From the NCBI GenBank assembly GCA_025465385.1, contig JAODNG010000414.1:1-23610 (forward strand): a DNA stretch of 23,610 bases, read 5' to 3'. A program made the position numbers and the translations under genes. The notes below the pieces were generated by a model that worked only from the letters and a program-made list of their open reading frames with translations, was not told where the DNA came from and searched no databases. This document shows positions 15,184 through 21,116 of this stretch, piece after piece; positions within the stretch are counted from its first letter, which is position 1; each line of letters opens with the position of its first letter. Source of the DNA: Pseudonocardiales bacterium. Lineage in GTDB: Bacteria > Actinomycetota > Actinomycetes > Mycobacteriales > Pseudonocardiaceae.

Positions 15184-16122
15184 TCACGGCCTGGCCCGGC
15201 GCCGGGCACCCATCGCCACGACCCCGCCGGCCACGATCAATCCGACCAGTGCACCGGTGCCGGCCGCGATCAGCGGCTGCGGGAACACGGCGTCGGGCAT
15301 CGAGTACGGCGGCGTCAGCAGCTGAGCGTCTGGCCCGTCCTGGCCGGTCAGCTTGAGCTGATCGATCCGACCCTGGATCGCCTTTTCCAGATCCTGGGAT
15401 GCGGTGAGCTGAACCCGGGCATCGTTGAGGGCGACCTGAGTGGCGGTTCCGGCCACCACCGCGGTGGTGAGTTGCTGCACCTGCGTCTGGAGCTGGGTGG
15501 TGTTTGTGTGGGCGTCCGCCAGCTGGGTGCTGAGATTGCGGGACACCCCGGTGGGCTGACCGATGAGCGTCATGTACCCGTCCATGATGGCCTGCAGCGT
15601 CTGCATCGCGGCCAGCTTGGTGGCACCGTGCGCCTCGACCTGAATGACGTCGCTGTTGTCCAGGACCGCCACGCTGACATCTTTGGTGAGATCCTTGAAG
15701 TCCCGGCCCTGCTTCTGCGCGATCGGGCCGAGCACGGCCCGGCTCTGTAGATACACCAGCTGGGTGGACAACTGCCGATCCTGCTTCATAGGGTCGCCGC
15801 CGCCCTGCTGGCCCTGTCCGTTGGAGTACAGGATCTCCGCGCGGGCACCGTAGGTTTTCGGCAACACCAGCGCGCCAAGCAGCCCGGCGGCGGTGCCCAG
15901 CAGGATGATCGTCAAGCTCAGTATTAAGAGGCGCGTCGTCAGCCAGCCGCCACCGCTGTCTTCTGGGAGGCTGTCGAACCGACTCTCCGAGCGCTGCGGC
16001 GGCACCACGCCGGTCTCGTGAGGGCCAGTCCCCGGGGACTGCTGCAACTTCTCCTCGTAGCCCATCGAACGTCCATTCGACTCGCTAGCCCCGTATTGGA
16101 AGACATGGGAAACATCGCTCAC
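15184..16122 (-). CDS. Wzz/chain-length determinant-like membrane protein
   Basis: 312 aa, GTG at 16122-16120 overlapping the aminotransferase stop (GTGA). An acidic, Ser/Gly/Pro-rich cytoplasmic start (about 1-60) precedes the first membrane helix (LLILSLTIILLGTAAGLLGALVL, about 65-87). A periplasm-equivalent domain follows: TYGARAEILYS, the conserved post-helix strand of Wzz proteins, and a long helical region rich in Gln, Thr and Ala (about 180-265, probable coiled coil). The second helix is near 284-305, with a basic end (RRRARP). This two-helix layout is that of polysaccharide co-polymerases that set chain length. No tyrosine-kinase (BY-kinase) domain or Tyr-rich tail is present, and no separate kinase gene is nearby, so regulation by phosphorylation is not evident. 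Confidence 0.87.
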   Translation of the reverse strand: MSDVSHVFQYGASESNGRSMGYEEKLQQSPGTGPHETGVVPPQRSESRFDSLPEDSGGGWLTTRLLILSLTIILLGTAAGLLGALVLPKTYGARAEILYSNGQGQQGGGDPMKQDRQLSTQLVYLQSRAVLGPIAQKQGRDFKDLTKDVSVAVLDNSDVIQVEAHGATKLAAMQTLQAIMDGYMTLIGQPTGVSRNLSTQLADAHTNTTQLQTQVQQLTTAVVAGTATQVALNDARVQLTASQDLEKAIQGRIDQLKLTGQDGPDAQLLTPPYSMPDAVFPQPLIAAGTGALVGLIVAGGVVAMGARRRARP

Positions 16123-17246
16123 AGCGCACCTCCGAGCACATCGCAGACCCGCGCAACCTGCTCGACAGTCAGCGTCGGGGACATCGGGAGGGATAAGATT
16201 CGGCCGGCCGCGCGCTCCGCTACCGCGAAGTCATCGGACCCCGGCTGATACCGGCCGGCTAGGGCCGGCTGCTGATGGCAGGGGATCGGGTAGTGCACTC
16301 CCCAGCCGATACCAGCCGCGGTGAGCGTGGCGCCGACTTCGCTGCGATCATCGACCTGGATGACCGCCAAGTGGTACACCGGCGCGGCGCCCGGCTGCAC
16401 TGATACTGGAGTACAGCCCTGCGGCAGCATCTCGCGGTAGGCCGCCATCGCCGCCGCGCGCCGGGCATTGCCGGCGTCCAGCCGCGGTAACTTCGCGGAC
16501 AGCAGCGCCGCCTGCAACGTGTCGAGCCGGCTGTTTCGCCCGGCCAGGTCATGCAGGTAGCGGTCGCTCACTGACCGCCCGTGGTTGGCGATGCTGCGGA
16601 TCCGGTCGGCCAGGGCTAGATCGCTGGTGACCACCGCACCGCCGTCGCCCAGGGCGCCGAGATTCTTGCCGGGGTAGAAGCTGAACCCGGCGGCGATACC
16701 CACGCTGCCCGCGCTGGTCCCGCGGTGCCGGGCGCCATGGGCCTGTGCGGCGTCCTCGATGAGGGCAAGCCCGTGTGCGGCGGCGATCGCTGAGATCGGT
16801 TCAGGATCCACCATCTGGCCGTACAGGTGCACGGCGATGATCGCGGCGGTCGAGCTGTTGATCGCGGCTTGCGCGGCGGCTGGGTCGATCAGCAGGGTGT
16901 CGGGGCACACGTCGACGAACCGGGGCCGCGCACCGGTCGCGCATACCGCCTCAGCCGTCGCGATGAAGGTATTCGTCGGGACGATGACCTCGTCGCCACG
17001 CCCGATTCCCAGCCCGGACAGGATGAGTTCCAGCGCATCGGTTCCGTTAGCCACCCCTATGCACGCCTGGGCTTCGCAGTAGCTGGCGAATTCGCTCTCG
17101 AAGCGCTCCACCTCGGGGCCGCCGACGAAGTGGCCGTGGTCGAGCACGGTCTTCCAGGCGACATCGAACTCCTCGCGGAGCCCGTTGTTGACGCCTCCGA
17201 GATCCAAAAAAGGAACACTGCAGGGAACACCGGACGCGACGGTCAT
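16119..17246 (-). CDS. DegT/DnrJ/EryC1/StrS-type sugar aminotransferase
   Basis: 375 aa, ATG at 17246 overlapping the dehydrogenase stop (ATGA). Family marks are VPFLDLGGVNNGLREEF at the N-terminus, GVANGTDALELIL (63-76), VIVPTNTFIATAEAV (87-101), the cofactor-contact Asp and Gln in ALIEDAAQAHGA (D165, Q168), and the PLP-binding lysine in FYPGKNLGALGDGG (K194). It should transfer an amino group, usually from glutamate, to a keto group on a nucleotide sugar. The adjacent Gfo/Idh/MocA enzyme could produce that keto sugar, a pairing known for WbpB/WbpE and for 3-amino sugar pathways. The product is therefore probably an amino sugar building block of the glycan; the exact position is not readable. 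Confidence 0.93.
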   Translation of the reverse strand: MTVASGVPCSVPFLDLGGVNNGLREEFDVAWKTVLDHGHFVGGPEVERFESEFASYCEAQACIGVANGTDALELILSGLGIGRGDEVIVPTNTFIATAEAVCATGARPRFVDVCPDTLLIDPAAAQAAINSSTAAIIAVHLYGQMVDPEPISAIAAAHGLALIEDAAQAHGARHRGTSAGSVGIAAGFSFYPGKNLGALGDGGAVVTSDLALADRIRSIANHGRSVSDRYLHDLAGRNSRLDTLQAALLSAKLPRLDAGNARRAAAMAAYREMLPQGCTPVSVQPGAAPVYHLAVIQVDDRSEVGATLTAAGIGWGVHYPIPCHQQPALAGRYQPGSDDFAVAERAAGRILSLPMSPTLTVEQVARVCDVLGGAL

Positions 17247-18379
17247 GAGGCCACCTCCCGCGCCAGCTCCGTACCGGCCGGGTCGATGCTGCCAGCGACG
17301 AAGGCTGGGCGCCCGGTGGCCTCCGCAACATCGGTCGCGGCCAGGACCCGGACGATATCCAGCCCGCGCTCGCCGGGCGTGTTCGGCTTGGCGCCGGTAC
17401 GAATGCAGTCGATGAAATGGCTGTCCTGGACCAGCAGCGGTTCATTGAACTGAATGAATGGTGACACGATATCTCCGGTTCGATAAGAAACCGGCATCGC
17501 GTGCGATTCACCATGGTCGTCGGGATCGGTCGGGTCGACGCCGATGTCGTATATCCGGATACGCTCATTGTCCGACATATCGTTGTAGACGACCATCTTG
17601 CGTTCACCGACGATGGTGACCCGCCGTTCCTTGCAGGGGTCCAACCAGCTGACGTGCACGAATGCGTGGGTGGCGGCCTTCTCGAAGTCCAGTCGCAGGT
17701 ATGCCACGTCGGCGTGGCGGTGCCCGACATGCCGTTTGGCCCATACCCAGGTGGACCGGGGCACTTCGCCGAGCAGGAACGTCGCGATCGAGATGTCGTG
17801 CGGCGCGAGGTCCCAGATGACGTTGCAGTCACGCTGGTACTTGCCCAGGCTCAGCCGAGCGGCGTCAATGTAGAGGACCCTGCCGAGCTCACCGGAATCG
17901 ATGATCTCCTTCAGTTTCCAGACCGCCGCGTTGTACTCGAAGGTATGCCCCGCCATCAGGTGCACACCGTTGGCCGCCGCGGCGTCGACCATCTCCTGTG
18001 CGTCCTCGATGGTCGTGGCCAGCGGTTTCTCCACCAGAGCGTGCCGCCCCTGGCGCAGCGCTTGCAGCGCGACTGGGGCATGCGCGGCCGGTGGGGTCGC
18101 GACGACCACCGCGTCCACCCGCCCCAACACATCGCCGAGACGCAGTGCTGATTCAGCCTGCGGGTAGTTTCGCCTCGCCTCCGCGATCCGCTCCGGATCC
18201 TCGTCGACGATGGTCACTCGCACACCGGGCATACTGCTGAGCACTCGCATGTGTTTGGAGCCCCAGTAGCCATAGCCCACCACAGCGACGCGAACATCGG
18301 GACCGAAGGTCGTGAGACCTCCCGGTTCGCAGCCAGCTAGGTTTGCGGCCGGTTGGGCGGTACTTGCAACGAACTTCAT
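17243..18379 (-). CDS. Gfo/Idh/MocA-family sugar dehydrogenase
   Basis: 378 aa from ATG 18379-18377; an upstream TTG at 18436 would add 19 residues without homologous character and is rejected. The Rossmann motif is VAVVGYGYWGSKHMR (31-45, GxGxxG). VVATPPAAH (92-100) contacts the nicotinamide side. VEKPLATT (116-123) carries the family catalytic Lys (K118), and WDLAPHDI (189-196) carries His194, the expected acid/base. It probably oxidises a nucleotide sugar, for example at C3, using NAD(P), feeding the aminotransferase next door. It is the first gene of the minus-strand operon, and the AT-richer gap upstream should hold the operon promoter. A 30-residue N-terminal extension before the Rossmann fold is longer than usual, so the true start could be further inside. 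Confidence 0.9.
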   Translation of the reverse strand: MKFVASTAQPAANLAGCEPGGLTTFGPDVRVAVVGYGYWGSKHMRVLSSMPGVRVTIVDEDPERIAEARRNYPQAESALRLGDVLGRVDAVVVATPPAAHAPVALQALRQGRHALVEKPLATTIEDAQEMVDAAAANGVHLMAGHTFEYNAAVWKLKEIIDSGELGRVLYIDAARLSLGKYQRDCNVIWDLAPHDISIATFLLGEVPRSTWVWAKRHVGHRHADVAYLRLDFEKAATHAFVHVSWLDPCKERRVTIVGERKMVVYNDMSDNERIRIYDIGVDPTDPDDHGESHAMPVSYRTGDIVSPFIQFNEPLLVQDSHFIDCIRTGAKPNTPGERGLDIVRVLAATDVAEATGRPAFVAGSIDPAGTELAREVAS

Positions 18380-18554
18380 CGAGACGGGCCCCCTGCCGTG
18401 ACTCGAGATGTCTGCCGACAACTGAATGTTTTGCAACTCGCACGGAAGTGAGCACGCCTACGGCCCCCAACGGGTCCAGCGTGCCGTACTCACCCTCTCG
18501 TACAGTGGGTTCGCCCCTCCCCACACTGCGTATATCTACCGCCCACTGCCGGTC

Positions 18555-18573
18555 GTTACTCGGTTACTGTAAC
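18555..18573. promoter_or_regulatory. GTTAC/GTAAC operator-like dyad
   Basis: GTTAC (18563-18567), one base, GTAAC (18569-18573) form a perfect inverted repeat. A further direct GTTAC lies 8 bases before, at 18555-18559. Another GTAAC stands at 18655-18659. The dyad lies within a possible promoter spacer, which would suit repressor binding (TetR or GntR size); the regulator is unknown. Confidence 0.5.
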
Positions 18574-18657
18574 ACCTACAACGTTCACCCGTACGGCGCA
18601 ACCAGTGCCACTGTGTGTTGTATGCGTATAGTCACTAAGTAATTACGCAGAGGAGTA

Positions 18658-18671
18658 ACCGGTGTTCCGGT
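18658..18671 (-). terminator. Weak hairpin after the desaturase gene
   Basis: ACCGG (18658-18662) and CCGGT (18667-18671) pair around a four-base loop, 9-23 bases past the desaturase stop on the minus strand. The run that follows (TTACTCCTC on that strand) is only partly T-rich, so termination is possible but unproven. Confidence 0.35.
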
Positions 18672-18680
18672 AGCCGCCCG

Positions 18681-19625
18681 CTAAGCCCTCGCCGCAAGCT
18701 TCGCTAGCCGTTGCGGCGTCGGCCAGCGGACGTTCCAGACCCAACCGAGCCTCTCGAACAACCAGATCACTCGAGCCGAGATGTCGATCTGCCCACGGAG
18801 CACGCCGTGCCGCGCCGACGTCGGGTCGGCATGGTGGAGGTTGTGCCAGGACTCCCCGGCGGAAAGGATCGCCATCGGCCAGAAATTCGCGGCCTTGTCA
18901 CGGGAGTCGAACGGCCGCTTGCCGACCATGTGACACACCGAGTTCACTGCCCAGGTGACGTGATGCAGGAACGACACGCGTACCAACCCAGCCCAGAACA
19001 ATCCGGTCAGCACGGCCCACCAGGACCAGGTCACCAGCCCGCCGATGATTCCCGGCAACACGAGCCAGATCCCGGTCCACAGCCAGAACAGTTTGCTCAC
19101 CCGGACCATGGTCGGGTCCGCCAGCAGATCTGGGACGAACCGGCGCGGGTTGGACAGGTCGCGGTTGAACAGCCAACCCATGTGGGCATGCCAGAAGCCC
19201 TTGGCCACACCCATCGGGGAAGTACCGAACAGCCACGGCGAATGTGGGTCGCCCTCCTTGTCTGAGTAGGCATGATGGCGTCGGTGGTCGGCGACCCAAT
19301 GCAGCAGCGGCCCCTGCATGGCGGTACTGCCCATCACCGCCAGGCCGATCCGCAACCAGCGCTTCGCCTTGAACGCGCCGTGGGTGAAATACCTGTGATA
19401 TCCGACGGTCACGCCGAGCAGGCTGACGAAGTAGCTCCCCACGAACAACGCGACGTCCACCCAGCCGAGCCCCCACCCCCAGGCGATCGGCACCGCGACC
19501 ATCAAAGCCAGCATGGGCGCCAACACAAACAGGTACACCAAAATCTGCGGTCCCCACGTTCGCTGCCCCGAAAGATCCGGCTCGGGCCCGGTGCGCTGCT
19601 GGTCGGCGTCGGCGGTCAACGTCAT
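18681..19625 (-). CDS. Acyl-CoA/acyl-lipid delta-9 type fatty acid desaturase
   Basis: 314 aa from ATG 19625-19623, with AGGAG about 9 bases upstream. The three histidine boxes of membrane di-iron desaturases are intact: HRYFTH (77-82), HRRHH (114-118) and HNLHH (261-265), plus the extra His pair HH at 221-222. Four membrane helices fit about 28-50, 56-74, 180-200 and 203-220. The enzyme should introduce a cis double bond into a saturated acyl chain using oxygen and an electron donor (ferredoxin or an oxidoreductase encoded elsewhere), tuning membrane fluidity. It reads in the same direction as the glycan operon but is separated by 301 bases and is probably an independent unit. Related stearoyl-CoA desaturases in actinobacteria are under TetR-type repressors, which fits the short dyads upstream. 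Confidence 0.93.
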   Translation of the reverse strand: MTLTADADQQRTGPEPDLSGQRTWGPQILVYLFVLAPMLALMVAVPIAWGWGLGWVDVALFVGSYFVSLLGVTVGYHRYFTHGAFKAKRWLRIGLAVMGSTAMQGPLLHWVADHRRHHAYSDKEGDPHSPWLFGTSPMGVAKGFWHAHMGWLFNRDLSNPRRFVPDLLADPTMVRVSKLFWLWTGIWLVLPGIIGGLVTWSWWAVLTGLFWAGLVRVSFLHHVTWAVNSVCHMVGKRPFDSRDKAANFWPMAILSAGESWHNLHHADPTSARHGVLRGQIDISARVIWLFERLGWVWNVRWPTPQRLAKLAARA

Positions 19626-19726
19626 CGGCCGGTGCTCCTCAGGTCGACAGGCGCGGATGGCCGCCACGCCGCAGTACCGTCATGCTCGCACCTGCGGCGA
19701 AACGCCGGGTGACCTGCACGACATAA

Positions 19727-19746
19727 GTAACTGAACCGTAGGTTAT
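19727..19746. promoter_or_regulatory. Imperfect dyads upstream of the desaturase
   Basis: AACC-GTA-GGTT (19734-19744) is a perfect short dyad flanked by GTAAC (19727-19731) and GTTAT (19742-19746). The site is about 100-120 bases upstream of the desaturase start. GTAAC also occurs in the gap at 18555-18659, so the two genes might share a regulator; this is speculative. Confidence 0.35.
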
Positions 19747-19760
19747 CCGCCCGACGCCTG

Positions 19761-19868
19761 TGGTGGCCAGACGCCGACTCGGCGATACCAGCCCCAATAA
19801 CGCTGGGAGGGTTGCGCTGAAGTGAGCGCAGCGGCCGTGGCACCATGTGCCTGCGGGTTGGGGCCCGC
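19761..19868. other. Cluster of four short hairpins just before tRNA-Gln
   Basis: Perfect stems: CGCCG/CGGCG (19772-19784, with outer TGGT/ACCA at 19761-19790), TGCGCT/AGCGCA (19813-19830), GGCAC/GTGCC (19839-19851) and GCGGG/CCCGC (19853-19868). No gene reads into this stretch, so they are not obvious terminators. They could belong to a tRNA leader, a small RNA, or a structured desaturase leader. Confidence 0.5.
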
Positions 19869-19871
19869 TCT

Positions 19872-19942
19872 TCCGCCGTAGTGTAAAGGCAGCACCTCGG
19901 ATTTTGGTTCCGATGGTCCAGGTTCGAATCCTGGCGGCGGAG
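19872..19942 (+). tRNA. tRNA-Gln (anticodon TTG)
   Basis: 71 bases fold as a full cloverleaf. The acceptor stem is TCCGCCG with CGGCGGA (19872-19878 and 19935-19941) and discriminator G19942. The anticodon stem TCGGA/TCCGA has loop TTTTGGT giving anticodon TTG. The T arm CCAGG/CCTGG has loop TTCGAAT. No CCA is encoded, as is usual in many actinobacteria. It reads toward glmU and prs. No duplicate of its 3' end was seen in the window, so there is no evidence that it is an integration site here. Confidence 0.95.
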
Positions 19943-20238
19943 CGGCCGGCCAGGAATACCCCAAGCGTCACTACCTCTCCCCTGGCATCCGCAGTTGACA
20001 TCAGTTCTCACCGAGCAGGCCGCTCATGACCGTGGTGCAACTGCGACCGCAGCTCTGATTCTCGCGCGGCGGAACACCGCGCCTGCCGTGGATGGACACC
20101 CACACGAGGGAAGATCGTCTCGCGGGATGCCGGCGGGCGCGGAATTATACATACATGAGACCACTACCTCTGAGTGAGAAACCTCACATATGTCCCACGG
20201 CAGCTGCGCTAGGTAAACGGTCGGTCACAGGTCGCCAA
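19943..20238 (+). other. Gap between tRNA-Gln and the SodC-like lipoprotein
   Basis: 296 bases, no convincing gene. It contains an isolated TTGACA at 19995-20000 with no matching -10, an AT-rich pocket with TATACA at 20146-20151 that may be a -10, and a dyad GTGAG-AAAC-CTCAC at 20174-20187 about 50 bases upstream of the lipoprotein start. The dyad placed after a -10-like box could be an operator. Confidence 0.4.
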
Positions 20239-20868
20239 ATGGGCCGCCGGCTCACGCTCGCCGTCGCTGCAACTGTCCTGGCTTTCACGCCGATGGCCTG
20301 CGGCCACCAGCAATCCCAGACGCCTGCTGCGAAACCTGCCAGCCATGCACGCCCGGATCCGACAGCTCTGTCCGGCAGCGGCACTTTCACCGCACCGGAT
20401 CCGGCCTCCAAGGCCATCACTTACAACCCATCCCTGGCGCCGGCCGACTCAGCGGTCCTGGCCAGCGTCACTCCCTCGGGCTACGGCTACTCCCGCACCG
20501 TCGCGACGTTGGTGGTCGCCGGGCTGCAGCCAAATCGGAGCTACGCCGCTCACGCGCACACCAATGCCTGTGGCCGCACCGGCGAAGACGCAGGGCCGTA
20601 CTACCAAAATCGCATTGATCCCGCCGCCAGCTCCCAAGCGGCATCGACCAACTCGCGGTACGCCAACCCACGCAACGAGATCTGGCTGGACATTCGCACC
20701 GATGCGGCGGGCCAGGGCACCTCGCAGACCGCCGTGCCGTTCGGCTTCACCGACCGCAGACCGGGATCGATCGTGTTGCATGAAGCGACGGCCACCCCGA
20801 CAGCCCCGGGGCAGGCAGGCGCGACGGGCGCCCCGATCGCCTGCGTCACCCTGGTGCCCAGTCAGTGA
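20239..20868 (+). CDS. SodC-like (Cu/Zn superoxide dismutase fold) lipoprotein, metal sites degenerate
   Basis: 209 aa from ATG 20239, chosen because the signal peptide starts there (basic MGRR, hydrophobic LAVAATVLAF). The likely lipidated Cys is C21 (TPMAC; Pro at -3 is an unusual lipobox). A Pro/Ala-rich linker leads to a SodC-like domain: VAGLQPNRSYAAHAHTNACG (H105 and H107 as the copper His-x-His), GPYYQNRIDP, NEIWLDIRTDAAGQGT, SIVLHEA (H181) and IACVTL. The bridging His of the usual GPHF/GGHFNP is Tyr121, and the zinc ligands are not recognisable. C111 and C202 could form the conserved disulphide. Similar proteins exist in mycobacteria (from memory). It probably sits on the outer face of the membrane; dismutase activity is doubtful. 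Confidence 0.85.
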   Translation: MGRRLTLAVAATVLAFTPMACGHQQSQTPAAKPASHARPDPTALSGSGTFTAPDPASKAITYNPSLAPADSAVLASVTPSGYGYSRTVATLVVAGLQPNRSYAAHAHTNACGRTGEDAGPYYQNRIDPAASSQAASTNSRYANPRNEIWLDIRTDAAGQGTSQTAVPFGFTDRRPGSIVLHEATATPTAPGQAGATGAPIACVTLVPSQ

Positions 20869-20889
20869 GGGCACCGGAGATCCCACAGT

Positions 20890-20951
20890 TCCCGAACTGA
20901 ACAACAGAGCTGTTTGATCGACCTTCGACAGCGCTGCCGTTGAGTTCGGGA
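20890..20951. other. Long inverted repeat between the lipoprotein gene and glmU
   Basis: TCCCGAACTGAAC (20890-20902) pairs with GTTGAGTTCGGGA (20939-20951), 12 of 13 positions, enclosing 36 bases. The interior holds the near-palindrome AACAGAGCTGTT (20903-20914) and CAGCGCTG (20929-20936). It starts 21 bases after the lipoprotein stop. It may be a terminator without a T-run, a protein-binding dyad, or a small RNA. Confidence 0.5.
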
Positions 20952-21055
20952 GCCTGAGTGCAGCGACCTGCCCGGTATGCGCGAACCCCGCCTGGGATGA
21001 CCAGCGGGTGAACAACGAATTGACGTCGAAGCGCTCGCCGAGGCCCGTGCCCCCG

Positions 21056-21061
21056 TAGGAT
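21056..21061 (+). promoter_or_regulatory. Candidate -10 box for glmU
   Basis: TAGGAT fits the actinobacterial TANNNT form. It would start transcription near 21068 and give a leader of roughly 50 bases to ATG 21117. TTGACG at 21020-21025 is too far away (30 bases) to be its -35. Confidence 0.4.
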
Positions 21062-21105
21062 CCGACCTGTCATGCCGCACAGGCACAGCCTCACCGGAGG
21101 CCGGG

Positions 21106-21110
21106 AAGGA
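21106..21110 (+). promoter_or_regulatory. Shine-Dalgarno for glmU
   Basis: AAGGA within GGGAAGGA lies 6 bases before ATG 21117. It supports that start over the in-frame ATG at 21072. Confidence 0.65.
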
Positions 21111-21116
21111 CAGGCG

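Larger units (their letters stand above)
18380..18680. other. Regulatory gap upstream of the minus-strand glycan operon
   Basis: 301 bases without a credible gene, AT-richer than the surroundings. It lies between the desaturase stop and the dehydrogenase start, both on the minus strand. It must hold the end of desaturase transcription and probably the operon promoter. On the minus strand a TTGTAG / 17-base spacer / TAACGA pair can be drawn across the dyad at 18563-18573, and TATAC-like boxes occur near 18531-18535 and 18627-18631. None is decisive. Confidence 0.5.

Noticed and set aside
18380..18436. TTG at 18436 as the start of the Gfo/Idh/MocA gene
   Set aside because: Adds 19 residues without family character; ATG 18379 is a better codon and the extension would consume the promoter region.
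19872..19942. tRNA-Gln as a mobile-element attachment site
   Set aside because: No integrase and no repeat of the tRNA 3' end found in the window.
19995..20000. Perfect -35 hexamer TTGACA
   Set aside because: No -10 box at 16-19 bases; cannot be called a promoter from sequence.
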